Shown here in pieces: positions 23,985 through 35,839 of a stretch of DNA of 64,000 nucleotides. The translations under genes and the position numbers were made by a program. The notes below the pieces were generated by a model that saw nothing but the letters and a program-made list of their open reading frames with translations, ran no database searches and was not told the DNA's origin. Source of the stretch: Bryum argenteum (Eukaryota; Streptophyta; Bryopsida; Bryales; Bryaceae); the NCBI GenBank assembly GCA_037043015.1, contig CM073322.1:23216364-23280363 (forward strand), in the 5' to 3' direction. Every line of letters begins with the position of its first letter. Positions within the stretch are counted from its first letter, which is position 1.

Positions 23985-25110
23985 GCTTCCACCACTCTCC
24001 TATGCTCTCTTTTCTTAAGCCCTCCTTTCAATCCTTCGCACAACTTCGCCAATCACCTGTCTCTCATCACACCGTGTAAACCACCACCGGGCTGCCCAAG
24101 CTAAAACCATTTTCCCAGCTCCCTGTCCTCGTCCACTCAATAACCAGACCTTCCAACAAGTTGTAGCACAACTTCCGCATCTTCCACTCCTTCACCAAAA
24201 ATCAACTCTCATACACTCCTTCTATCTCCTCTCGTTTCTGCTACTCCTCCATAACGCATAAATCAAGCTCCCTCCAAAACTGGAGCACTCCGTTAAACCC
24301 ATGGTATTGCCGTATCATTTTCTTGTGCACGCCAATCGACTACTTCAAAAAAGGCGACCCTTGTACTCCTAAACGTTGTGCCAGATGGAATTCCTTGTAG
24401 CTGTAGACGAAGAACTCCGCACTGTGAGTATAAAACGGGAAAAAAAAAAAAAAAAAAAACCTCGGCATTTTACATCGTTGAGATTCTCGCGTCCAGTAGT
24501 CACACTGAGAATATTCTATGTGTCACAACACACGCTCCTTCAATCAACCTGCATGCACAATGCCGACTAAAAATTGCATAACTAATAAAAAACACTCGAA
24601 ACAAGAACGACTACTACAAATTTGACAAACTATTGCTTTGGAACTTAGTGAGCATGAGGAGAAGAAGAAGATAAGAACTGAGAATTCAGGAACGCATACG
24701 ATCGTGCTAAAAAATCCGATGACAACGGCCGAGCTCCAACTACAATAATCAGAAACTTCTCCAATTCTTTGATGGACGGGAACTAGAACCAAATGGGCAC
24801 AGAGAAAGGCTAGAATGCCTACTCCTTCCACCCGCACTTTTCTCAATAATGCGCGGACAACGCTAAATTACAAGGAGCGTTCACGCGTGCGAGACAACGA
24901 AAGAGTGTCAGAGAGCTAGTGAGCACTACCCGACCATTTAATGCGAGCTCCAATCGTCCTGCGAAAGCTGCAATTCGTGGTACCCACCAAGCAAAGCGAA
25001 GCTCGCGCAATAGGGTAGGGTTTAAGGGGGACTGGGAAAACGAACACAAATGCAGTGACGGTGCAGGAATCCGTCACGTCGTCGGTCGGTTGGCTTGGCC
25101 CCGCAACGGA
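23985..25110 (-). promoter_or_regulatory. Promoter and 5' leader region of SCAR copy 2
   Basis: Counterpart of 9200-10394, read on the minus strand. It keeps long patches of similarity with the leader of copy 1, including the pyrimidine-rich stretch near 24210-24250, but has gained an A-run at 24440-24459. No transcription start can be placed by eye. Confidence 0.5.
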
Positions 25111-25503
25111 ACCATTCAATGCGCCTGTGCCCCGGTGCCCCCACACCAAGGAAGGCTGGCTGCCGTGCTTCCTTTTCTCGGGACCTCGTTCGGGCCTTGG
25201 CTGGGGTGTCGTCGCTGATACTTACCCCCGGATTCTCAGGAGTGTGACTTCCGGACTTGTCGAAGTCTTCCTATTGGGGGCGTTCCCGCTATTCCGGACC
25301 TGGTGACGGGGCACGACAGTCGGTTGTTCCCGCGGGTGGCGCTGAGGGCGGAAACAAAGGGGGCGGATAAAGGGGGCTCTTCTGCGTCCATGGGAATGTG
25401 GGCCGGCCATCTATAAATGGCCATCATGGACGCTGCCAAATTTTGGCTCTGGGGGACTTGTCTTGCGAAGTCAAAGCAGCTGAGCACATTCTTGTTAGAT
25501 GTA

Positions 25504-26950
25504 CAGTAGGGTACAGAAATAACTCGAACTTTCCTTGTGTATATTGAAGTTTGAAATGATTGGAATTACAATTCGTAAAAGGTACTGGAACCACATCGGA
25601 GTGTTTCATTATATCTCTGCTAAAACTTGCTTCATTTTAGTAAAATTGTCCAGAAAACTTATGTTTTCATCTAATGACAAATGTTGATTAGCGCTAAATT
25701 AACTTTGGCGCTATGTTACATTTGTCATTAGATAATTTGGCGCTATGTTTTCATCTAATGACAAAAAAAATTCAATTTTTTTGAGGTTATCAGTTACTTG
25801 ATGTTCACATGTTCCTATAATTGCAAAAGACCTATAGTAGGAGTTGATTAGGAATTCAAACGATGTTCTATCAGATTTAGGTTTGGGGATTGAGCTGGCC
25901 ACTCTAAAACAATAAATGGTTGCTCTAAGAACCAATTCCTAGCAATCTTTGTTTTAAGTATGTGAGCATGTTCTATCGGATTAAGGTCTGGGATTAAGCT
26001 ATCCACTCTAAAACAATAAATGGCTGCTCTAAAAACCATTTCCGAACAATCTTCGCTTTATGTATGGGAGCATGTTCTATCGGATTTAGGCATGGGGTTT
26101 GATTTGGTCTCTTTAAAACAATAAATGGCTGCTCTAAGAACCATACCTGAACAATCTTTGTTTTATGTATGGGAGCATTATAATCATATTAGAAAATGAC
26201 GTTATCGAGATTTAAATATCCTAATCTCTCTAACTCAAGTACAAATCTTCATGCAAGATTGGAATACAGTCCTTTGCACTTGAACGCACTTGAACGCCCA
26301 TCCACCTTCTGTAAATCACCTACACCTCTTGTTGTCATGCAACTCCATAGCATCAAAGACCCTCCACCATGCTATACTTTGCACAATCATGTAAGCTTTT
26401 TTTGTCATTGACCCAACACCAAGTCCTCCCATGTGAATTGAAACGATTTATCTTCATTTCATCACTTGATACAATTCTGCTCCAATCCTCTACTGTCCAC
26501 TCTTTTTAAATTCTTGCAAATCATAGCCTCTCTCGTATACTTTCATGTGACAAAAAAAATTGAGGAATCTTCTCACAAGCACTCAATACAACATCTCTCA
26601 AAGCAGACCGCAAAGTGTTATCACATTAACCTACTTCTCTACCCTCTCTCAGTATTTTTCATGCCTATAGTGTCAACCGTGACCAAACGCACTCTACATC
26701 GTCTCTTTGAATTAGTAAGTAGTAATAGCTCGTTTTGGCAATTCTAAGTTACTAAAATGTTTTTTCTTCACTCTATTCACCGTACTATGTGAAAAGCCCA
26801 AAGACTTTGCAACCACTCTTGTACTCTGACCGTTCATCAAAAAAGCACAATATCTCTCACTTTGTCTCCTGAATTGGCTTCATTATACCAATTGTAATTC
26901 CTGTTCTCTAGAATATGCTCTATTTAAAGGAAGAGAAAAAAAACCACAAA
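25504..26950 (-). mobile_element. Decayed Tc1/mariner transposon
   Basis: The end at 25504 (CAGTAGGGTACAGAAATAAC, preceded by TA) matches the ends of the foldback element at 6171. On the minus strand, fragments of a Tc1-type transposase are visible: about 26480-26390 gives SSDEMKINRF followed by a GRTWCW-like segment, the region of the first or second catalytic Asp, and 26039-25848 gives the hallmark WPAQSPNLNLIEH and IPDLNPIEHA. Many frame changes are present and I could not find the opposite terminus, so the right limit is approximate. It cannot encode an active transposase as it stands. Confidence 0.8.
25855..26170 (-). repeat. 105-bp tandem repeat inside the Tc1 transposase
   Basis: The word AATAAATGG.TGCTCTAA begins at 25911, 26015 and 26120, giving a period of 104-105 bp, about 35 codons. 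Each unit encodes the segment around the third catalytic residue (PFIVL.W..QSPNLN.IEH). Three units are recognisable, diverged from each other by roughly a tenth to a fifth of positions. Confidence 0.85.
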
Positions 26951-28900
26951 TTTTATTATAGAAAACACAAGTTTCTATGTGTTCTACACTCAAATTAAGT
27001 TGTTCCAAGAGTCACCTCAAAAAATGGGTGTACAAGAGTACATACACATATGTGATCATAACTCATGATATAGGTATTATTTAGGAAAAGTGCCATGTGG
27101 TAGGCTTTGGAGCGCATCAGGCACAATTTTTTTTTTTAAGGCTTCACTTGCCTTATAGTTTACAAGTTGGCCCTCATTGTTCCTTCATGACATGGACATT
27201 GACTCATTCGTTGAGGTCGTTGTACTGAATAGACTCCAAATCTAGAGTATACCCGAACCATCCTTAATTGCACTATTCATTAAGATTTGCAAGAATAAGA
27301 TAAGGAATCTAGAAAAAAAGAAGAAAATATGAACATCCATATATTTTGAGGCATGAAGTGTTCATTAGAGTGTTCATTTGACGTATTCTTGAATACATAT
27401 GTCCGGAGGATATGACATCAATGGTGGGTCTATTGACTTCTTTAGGGTGAACACTATACAAGTTTCTACCTAGCTATTAGTGTGTAGTAAAACCAACATG
27501 CATCCCCTCAAAGGACTTGTGGTATCCTTACAACAAGGTTTAGAAATCTCCTACTGTAGTTCGGCGGACTAAGGTAATAGAGCACCATGTTGCCATAGGA
27601 AATAAAAGCCACAGTTAACTTGTTTTTATGGGGGTCATGACTTCATTCTATTTTCAATCCTCACTACACATCTTCATCTTACTTTCAACCTTGAGAGTTC
27701 CTTAACCCCTAATATGCTAATAGTTTGAATCTAGTCCTTGTAAAAAGAAGCTTTGTTATATCCCAAATGTAAGGAAGATATGACAATCATTCTAATGCAA
27801 GGGATTAAGTTTTGGACTTTTTTTCTTTTGTGAGGTTTGGGCAATTCTCACTATTGCAAGGCTATTATTAAATCACAAGATTTTTTCTAATAATTACGAT
27901 TAGTACATGACCAATTCATCTCTGACCCTTTTAGAGAATTTGTATTCCTAGCATGGAAAAACAAGAGTACATAGTTGACACCTAGATCTTGAACCCTAGC
28001 TTCACATCAACGACCTTGCTTCATATTTAGCTACCAAGTGTTGAAACCGCTGGCCATCAAATGATTGCCTTCTTCGCAACAAATTTCCCTGTTTTTGTGA
28101 AGAATTTGGGAATACTGATGTTAAGTCGGCTTCTAAATTCCAATATGCAAGTAACAGAGGTTGTTACGAAATATAATGTTTCAGGTAGTAAATTTTGTAC
28201 GTGCTCTTCCCACATTTAAATCTGGGGGTCAGTGTATATTTACTCTGACAATGTTCGATCTGACATCCTCTTCCCCAGAGAAAAATGAAGAGATTGTCTC
28301 CATGCTTGCCCTAAAAGAAAAGAAAACCACTGCTTCTGCATCCACTATCAATGTGGCGTCCTCTGGGAGTAGTTGGTGCTCAGACAGCAATACCTACTCA
28401 TGATGCTTGCAAAAAAACGGAAGCCTAAGTACTGTAGTAGTATCGTATGTACGGTACAGTGCGATGCGTCAATTGGTATTGCTCAGGCATTCATCATGAA
28501 TAGGAATTGCTTGCCTCGATCAGGAGTGTTGGGCCGGGGCACCACCTCAGTAACCAGGATTCAGCAGACAACAGAAAGTACACTGCAGCTACTTAGCATT
28601 CAAAGCTGGCAGGCACGACCTTTTCTTTTTATTTTTAAGGTTGCCTGCTGCAAAGGCAGTTCGATGGTACACTGGGACATGGGGTTGCTGCCTTGTCTGT
28701 AAACAACAGCAAATCATTCAATGGCTCCTGCTGAGTGCGGAGGCCCAATGTGCATGGGTGTGCAGCATGTTCAGTAGGCTGCTCAGGTGGAAGTGCACCA
28801 TTTGTTGCCCTGCTGTGCTCTGGTTCCACTTCACATGACATGTGATCGAACTGCAGCTCAGCTACAGCAACTTTGCCCTAAAGCTAGATTCTGTCCTATT
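26950..28900. other. AT-rich intergenic sequence with old repeat fragments
   Basis: No gene recognised. It includes 27350-27440, similar to 7575-7660 in the same orientation, and the piggyBac-MITE fragment near 27815. The rest holds short frames without domain features. Confidence 0.45.
27815..27895 (+). mobile_element. Fragment of the piggyBac-type MITE family
   Basis: The stretch containing CACTATTGCAAGGCTATTAT and the following AAGATTTTTTCTAATAATT matches 42285-42365 inside the complete MITE at 41680-42651. No terminal repeat remains here, so it is an internal fragment. Confidence 0.6.
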
Positions 28901-29689
28901 GCAAATAGCCAGACATCATTGCTGTTCTCATTCATCAGGAAGCACTTCCAATTGAGTGATGAGTTTAATTATTTAGTAAGCTTCCCACGTCTGAAATAGG
29001 TGCAGTATCACCACACTTGCTGAATGCACTATTTCGTGTGAACACTGGTACCAGTTTTAGTGTTGATACCATAATTCCAACAGCTAATTAAGATGTGACC
29101 TCCTACCTGCACAAACACTGAAGCTGCAGGACTACTCGTATTTGCTACCAGTAGTTGGCTTTTCGGACATGGTCAGCGCTCCAAAAACCACACCCGAACA
29201 GTTTTGAGGATCTCGATCGAGTGACCTTTAAGATTCTCATCTACAGTAGACTTGAGCGGTTTTGGATACGTGCATACTTCAAGCCTGCAAATTTAAAAGC
29301 CCTTTCACTACAAGGCATTGTCATAAGTGTTTTGACGAAACGCTCAAGGGAAACGGAAACGGACTACAAGTCCTTGACCGTGCCTTGGATGTTTCCGTAT
29401 CCGTTGACTTGCCTCTCTCAACCTCCCAATTCACTGCACCATTAAATTCACTGGTAGCGTGTACCTTTCTGAAGTGTGTATAGCAGTAAGAGTACATAGC
29501 ACTTCTCATGACAACTTGAATTGATTTTGTCCAAAACTGCCATCGCCGTAGGGTGCTCGACATTGAGAATTTATGAGTAGGCGCTGCAATCATACATGCA
29601 TCCAAAATTCAGGACAATCAAGTTTCACATCATAGAAGTGGCAGGGAAGCAAGCCAGTGCTGTTCACATGCAAATGGCAGTTACTCAAA

Positions 29690-30683
29690 TGGGATGCCGT
29701 CCACGCAGAGTACTTCGTAAAACAAGCCAGAATGCTAGTCATCATTTGTTTGCTGAGTCTCATCACTTTCTGATCGTGCGATTGAACTATTCCAGGTCTC
29801 AAATGAAGCTATTGGATCACCGGTGCTTTCATATCAGCTGCTTGTTGCTTTTGAAACGAAATCTGAAGCTAATTTGGTAGCTATGCTTATTAAGTCTCAA
29901 TTGCGATTGAGTATTCGAATAAGAAACGGCTGGAATTTGCATCGATTCCGTTTCAACTTGAGCTTGTTTTGTTTATGCATGCATTGATTTGCTGAAGACC
30001 TACATCTCTAAGATCTTAAAGATTTGATTTTCTTTTTAAAAGTGAGAAATAGAATGGAGACACGGTCAAACATTTCCATTTAAGTAACCCATGATGAAGC
30101 TTAGAGTGTTCTTCCTTTGACCAAGGTACCACATCCTGTACCTCCAAATCTCGAACACTCTCTTCGATGACGATCCCAAATATCTCTCACTAGGAAAGTA
30201 GTTGGGACCCAGCAATAGATTCGTCACATATAAGCTATTTTTTGGTGGCTCAAAAACTTGGTTAGGAACGGAAGCAGAACTTCTGGCAACCCAAGCCACT
30301 CTGCTACTTCCTAGTTACCAACAAGAGTGAATACAAGCACACTGACTAGTTACCTCCCATTTCTTTTTGTTGTCAAGCATCCACCTAATAAAATTGAAAC
30401 TCGACCTCAAACTGTTAAAATGGTTTCGGATGGTTTTACGGAAGACCATAGATCCAAAGGTTTCCTGAAAATGTACATGTGACTGCATTTCTATACAAAG
30501 TCAAACCTCACATATGAGCAGACGAAATCCAGCCATGCTGATTGTCGCATCCCTATCAACTTTAGAAAGAATAAAACCGTGACAATGATACAGTATGAAC
30601 CCTAAGATCCTGCGATCTTGAAGCTGTGACTAAATTGGGACTGACCTCACGTCAACCCTCATCATGCCAAATATTGCATTGCA
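29690..30683. other. No recognised gene; 3' side of the splicing gene
   Basis: A 77-codon minus-strand frame (30299-30066, starting MAWVARSSASVPNQVF) is present but has no features I recognise and no supporting splice structure. The rest is ordinary AT-rich sequence and should include the 3' UTR of the gene at 30684. Confidence 0.45.
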
Positions 30684-32365
30684 TCATATATTCCCGTACA
30701 GCAGTTCAAACTTCGGTATTCTCTCTTTCGGCAGTGGACATGTTATAATCAGCTTCCCTTTCATAGCTCCTCTAAAGAACACCTACATCATTCACAATTT
30801 TCATGAGAGCATCGTTAGCGGTAGATTGCAACTTCGCCAATAGGACGCAGAAACTGAAGCATACCACCGCTTTCGTACCAGAGCCTGCCATAAGGGAAGA
30901 TGATAGCAAGCGGAAAACAGCCCGACAACACATTCTAACATAAACGCTCGGATTCATCAACTCAAACTTTACCAAAATGATAGCTCATGTCTAACTGCAC
31001 CTTATCCCCCACGAGATCCCTCACTGTTCTACATCACAGTCGGCAAACCAAGTGGCTTTTTAGCCTTAATCAAGATGTAAAGCACACAATGTCTCGCTCA
31101 ATACATGATATCCAATATAATATATCCTCGTCAAGAACATTCCATAAACGGAGAACATACCTCTACAACATCAATGAAGTCTTGCTTCGAGTGAAAGGCT
31201 CCAATCCACTTCGTGTGATCAGGAGTTCTGTCAAAATCAACATGATCTTAGAAAGAGGAGTAATCATACAATAAGGATCAGAAATAAGGATTTCAGGGAC
31301 TAAAGTACTCAACTTCGAGAACGAGTATGCACCTGATACCACTCCATAGGTATGGGCTTAACAAGGAGCCTACAGAACAGAAAGAGCATACCCGGAGTCC
31401 ATCTTCATGTGATGCGCATTGAAGAAGAAAATCGTGGCCGGTATGAGCGTTATATCAAAGTACTTGATGTAAGCTTGAATTTCAGGAGCGTCAGCGTCAA
31501 TTAATCCAATCGAAGCAAACTTGCTCACATCTCGAACCGATTTCGCAAGCTGAACATGCAAGAAGCAATTAGGCTTATCGGAGCTCTACAAACTTACTCG
31601 TCCCAAGTACTCTCATGTGACTTTCTACTAAACCGAAGCGGCAATCATAAAACCCTAACCCCCGATCTCTAATCAGTAGCCGCGATATCAATACCGAGAA
31701 TTTCAGTGATGAGATTCACAAAAATCTGACTACGAACAAGCTACCAAAATAGCAATGGCTCTAAAGAGACAAGATATTTGATGAATCTTTGTGCACTTGC
31801 TGTTATTATTTCTTAGTACATTGAGGATTTACATGATGAACCTTTTGATCTTAGCTTTTCAGTCTTTTGAGGCGGCGATTGTTTCGATTTTTCGCAAAAA
31901 TAAGTACGTTTCAGAAAGAGCTGCAAATTAAGTGAAGGAAGTATGACTGCTTTACACATAGTAGAAACTCAAGCAGGAGATCTTTCAGCTTATATTCCTA
32001 CGATTGTTATTTTCTATTACTGACGGGCAAATCTTGTTTTGACGAATTCCGACTCAATGATACCACGCTGAGATTTTCCATACTCAAATTTTGCTGCAGC
32101 TTCATATTCATCGTATCGAAATTATATAGACCTAGGCCAGGGCCCTGATACTCAAAATCAAGATAATTGAATACTTGATGCAGAAACAGACAGCGATGAC
32201 ATGGGGGAATGAAGGTGCAGTGTGTGCACTTACGATCTCGTCAAGCTGCATGCAGACAACATCAGAGGCACGGCCGATTCGAAGAACGAGCACCTTGTCG
32301 AGCGTATCGAGAATTAGCTTGTCCACATCCTCCTTCTTCGTCAAATTCTCCAACAAGTAACTCAT
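30684..32365 (-). CDS. TXNL4B: Thioredoxin-like U5 snRNP protein, DIM2/TXNL4B type
   Basis: Four exons on the minus strand: 32365-32234, 31549-31392, 31227-31161, 30782-30684; 456 nt, 151 aa, with all junctions in phase and consensus splice sites. The protein starts [16 protein letters not shown], continues [21 protein letters not shown], has [18 protein letters not shown] and [19 protein letters not shown], and ends with [21 protein letters not shown]. Length and order match TXNL4B (about 149 aa), which differs from the better known DIM1/YLS8 by its YFDI...IPATIFFFN segment. The family has a thioredoxin fold without the redox Cys pair and acts in the nucleus in pre-mRNA splicing. The start is clear because the ATG opens the conserved N-terminus. 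The gene looks intact, with the piggyBac element inserted about 260 bp beyond its 5' region. Confidence 0.94.
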
Positions 32366-32633
32366 CTTGACTCCCTAGCTCCGTCGATCGTCACCATGCC
32401 CGGCAACTCTTCGCGATTGCGATTGCTTGGCCAAGCTCCAGAAACCGAACCCTAAAAGTAAAAATAGTGCGAAAAGTAGGTTCTTATGAAACAGTTACGC
32501 TACTTTAAAGTTTCAATTTGAGGTGTAAAGTAAGGAGTAATTGTCTTTACATCCCAACTACCTAGGTTAGGGTAGGCAACTTTTCTAAATGCTCAAATTA
32601 CTGATAATTCTTGGTCATTGCAGTCACTCATTG

Positions 32634-32724
32634 TTGAAGTCAAGAAGTAATTATGTTTTTCTAATTGCTTACAAAATATTGAAGTCAAGAAGTAACTATG
32701 TTTTTCTAATTGCCTACAAAATAT
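32634..32724. repeat. Two-copy 45-bp tandem repeat
   Basis: TTGAAGTCAAGAAGTAA begins at 32634 and again at 32679, followed each time by TATGTTTTTCTAATTGC. It lies between the TXNL4B-like gene and the piggyBac element. Confidence 0.85.
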
Positions 32725-33615
32725 TGATAACTTTTGGTCGTAAAAGTCATTCATTTGGGGGGCCGCACATGGGGTTGTGTTGGGTTTGGGTTGAATTTCC
32801 AACTAGTTTGAGTGTGTTCAACCTAGCTTTTTGTGGGCCCACAAGTAAGTTGTGTTGAGTTTGGATTGAACGTAAACTGAGATTTCAACACCGTTGGGAT
32901 TGAGATTTCAACCCTAGTTGCCCAAGTAAGCTGAGCGGTGACAATTTCACTGTTAACCCCTAACTCTCCTTAACCCTTAAGCGGGCCGAATGTTGATTTT
33001 CGACATTCTGGATGACACCACGGATGTTTGAACGCTCCCCGCCTTCTCGTCGTCGCGATTTTTCATCCATCGATTTTTGCCCTTTGTGGGTAAGTGGGGA
33101 ATGTTTATTGTGGGCTTTACTGCCCTTCCAAATTTTATTTTCACAATTTACAATGGCGATTTTAGTGGCAGAATTCTTGGTTTTTTTAGGAGTTTCCTTC
33201 GTTTCGGTGTGAAGTTTTGCCATTTGGGCATTGAAATGGGGCAGTTGGGCATGGGGGCTAATTTGCAAAAGAAATATTAGTGGAAAGAGGGATTTGGGAA
33301 GATAAGTCATAATTTGGAAAGAAGTGGGAGGATTAGTGCATAAATGCAACTGTCATGGCGGTTGAGCCACCAATTTCAGCCCCCATCACCAATTTGAAGG
33401 GCCCAGCCTTAGAGTATTGAACACCATGAACTTATTCAAATTCAAACTTCTTGCCAACATAATTTCTCCATGCCAATCCTATCCAGCATCAATACTCTAA
33501 TGGAAATTTGCATCATATGGTAGCATCCATCAATTCACATTCAAATTTCAAACCACCACAATCACACCTAAGATATCACATCAATCAATGCCATAATTTT
33601 TTAGTTTCAATTTGA

Positions 33616-34113
33616 ATGTACATGAGTTTTCAAACAAACTCCTCCTCAGTTGTGTCCAACACACGTTCCTCCTATTTCTATCTAACACATATAATGGAGA
33701 GTTCAAAAGAGAGGTTGCTTCATGATGCAAGGGAGGAGTTAGTAAGATGGGCTACAATTGACAAGGGTTTGGGGGAGCAACAAGTGGGTTTTTTGTTAGA
33801 GCTTTTGGATAGAGATGTGTTACTCAATTTGCCATGTTCAAACAAGGTTGACAAACGTAATACCTCTGAGGGAATTCGTCACCTGTTCTATCACCATGTT
33901 AGCAATATTTTAGGATGGAAGGAGAGGGTTTGTGAGGGAGATCCATTAGGAATTAGTTCTCTATTATATTCTTTGATTCACAAATCGGCCTCTCATCAAC
34001 ACCATGCTAACAACGAGGAGCACAACACACCAAGTATCAAGGGAGATGGGGGAAGAGGAGACAATCAACAGCTTCCAGGTATGCTTACATGTCACCAAAT
34101 CTTAGTAGCATAG
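33616..34113 (+). CDS. Unrecognised 165-aa frame inside the piggyBac element
   Basis: This frame gives a hydrophilic protein; an internal Met (33691) begins MESSKERLLHDAREELVRWA, followed by a predicted helical segment with GLGEQQVGFLLELLDRDVLL and a His-rich C-terminal stretch. I recognise no domain. Its position between the left terminus and the transposase suggests an accessory exon or a first exon of the transposase transcript. The base composition is like its AT-richer surroundings and unlike the GC-rich sequence that begins just after it. Confidence 0.35.
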   Translation: MYMSFQTNSSSVVSNTRSSYFYLTHIMESSKERLLHDAREELVRWATIDKGLGEQQVGFLLELLDRDVLLNLPCSNKVDKRNTSEGIRHLFYHHVSNILGWKERVCEGDPLGISSLLYSLIHKSASHQHHANNEEHNTPSIKGDGGRGDNQQLPGMLTCHQILVA

Positions 34114-34149
34114 AATTTCCATGGAAATTGGGTTTCAACGAGCTGGGAG

Positions 34150-34870
34150 GATGGTATCCAGGGTCAACAAATGAAGAAGGGCAAAGGCGTCTGAGCCGCT
34201 CCCATCGGACAAATAGAGGAAGAGATCTCGCCCAACGGCCGCGAAAGTCCACCGACGATTCCTCCATCGGACCGAGCGGCCGCGAAGTCCGCATCACCAG
34301 TGCGGTCGGCTGCAAGAGCCAACAAGTCTGTTCCATCGGAGGAACCCCGGCCGACAATGGCAAATGGAGCGTGGATCCACCGACAAATGGCGGCCGACCT
34401 GCAGCGACTTCGGCGGAGAGAGAGCGACCCAGCCGGGCGGGAGGGGAGCGGCCGAGCCAAGCGACCACCGAGCGGAGCGACCCGGCCGACAATGACTGAG
34501 GGGACCCAATGGCGGGGATGGGAGGGGCATCGCGCGAGCGAACGGAGCGCTGCGGAGCCGTTGGGGACCCCGGGCCGACAGCCCGCCTTCGCGAGGATTT
34601 CGGCGGCTCCCGATCGCATGCGACCTCCGTCTCCACCGACAGCGCGATTGATCTCCACCGACGGCGCACGGACGCCCCCAACTCCTGTTCGACCTCCACC
34701 GACGGCGCAATTTTACAATGACGGCCCGGACAAATACTCCCCAACCTCGGTGAGGATCTCCACCGACGGCCTAGTAACCCAGCGACGTGGGAGTAACCCG
34801 CCTGCAGCAACAGGAGGGGGAGGATCAGTTCGGGGGGGTCCTAGACGCTGCGCAACAACGTTCAAAGATC
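34150..34870. repeat. GC-rich insert with repeated TCCACCGACGGCG words
   Basis: GC content jumps relative to both sides. Variants of (T/C)TCCACCGACGGCG recur about five times between 34635 and 34770, and CGGCCG/CCGACC words fill the rest. Long frames here on both strands (for example 229 codons from 34300) are a by-product of the high GC and have no domain features. Confidence 0.5.
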
Positions 34871-35051
34871 CAGCGCGCACCAATCTCATGGACATGCAAC
34901 GAAGCCATCATGTCGCGAATCCACAAGAGATTATCGAGCCTCTAGAAGTTAGAGTATTGCAAAGGCAACGCATAGATCCGAGAAAGTGAGATTGGAGACG
35001 AAGAAGAGGAAGGATTGATTCGATGGGTTAGGGGAATAGCTACTAGCGATT

Positions 35052-35280
35052 TTGTGTGTCAATGTCGTGAGATTGATATATGTGGTGCAAATGAACAATG
35101 AAACTAAGCAAGTGCCATTTGGTGAGATTGCTCCCATCTTTGCTCACACCATACTGCAGGAAACACAGGAAGAAGAATGCTTGGGGGAACCTGAAGAACC
35201 AGGGCTTGATTCTGAAAGCGATTTAGAAGATTCAGACAGTGGAGAAGAACTGGAATTCTTACTCCTAAATGATGACCTTG
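35052..35280 (+). CDS. Acidic N-terminal exon of the piggyBac transposase (probable)
   Basis: An acidic run (LDSESDLEDSDSGEELEFL, about 35208-35260) preceded by TQEEECLGEPEEP resembles the acidic N-terminal region that many piggyBac transposases have ahead of the catalytic domain. The frame then runs into a GC-rich stretch (35280-35690) that does not look like the family. I therefore take the part before 35280 as original and the rest as insertion or intron. Confidence 0.5.
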
Positions 35281-35700
35281 GCGGGCGGGAGTCCCGCTCG
35301 GCGGCGACCTGCTCCATCGCGAGGAATTTCGGAGACCAACGGTCGAGGGCACCTACCGGCCGAGCCGGCCGGTCGTCGGACCAAGCCCAGGCGAGGGGCA
35401 AAGACCGGCCAGCCGGCCATCCGACCGACCCCGGCCGGGCCTGGAGGCTCTGACTCGGCGGCCGGCCAGGTCATCCGGCCCGGCCACCGAGGCGATGTTG
35501 AGCTACGACCCGGCCGGCCAGGCGACTGCAACGACTCGGCGAGCGGCCAGGTCGGCGATTTATTTGGATGGTGGAGCGGTGTTGGGCCCTCCAAACCCAA
35601 GAATCGGCGAGCTCTCGGAGGTTCGGCCCTCCACGCACCTCGGCGGGGTTGGGGGGGTCGGCCTCGACTTCAAAAACGACGGATGCTATTGGAGTGGAAG
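35280..35700. repeat. Second GC-rich insert in the piggyBac element
   Basis: Dense in GGCCGG and CCGGCC words, with composition like 34150-34870 and 37700-37960. It separates the acidic N-terminal exon from the catalytic part of the transposase. Just after it, CTCCCATGCGAGAGAGC (35751) recurs at 37637, next to the third GC-rich stretch. Confidence 0.45.
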
Positions 35701-35839
35701 GTATGGGGAGAGGAACCGCCACCCGAGCCCATTGTGGGCCACAATCAAGTCTCCCATGCGAGAGAGCCCATTGTCGGGCACGACCCGTATCACATTCGAG
35801 TTTTGATCATACAAGGGTAAGTGGGCCACATGGAAGGGG

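Larger units (their letters stand above)
18033..29690 (-). repeat. Right arm of the inverted duplication carrying SCAR copy 2
   Basis: Mirror image of 930-16673. After the SCAR gene and leader the match continues to about 25100, is then interrupted by the Tc1 relic and AT-rich sequence, and is found again in patches at 28960-29690. The outer limit is approximate. Confidence 0.72.

Noticed and set aside
34300-34989. A 229-codon open frame as a real gene
   Set aside because: It lies in a GC-rich, repeat-like stretch with equally long frames on the other strand and no domain features.
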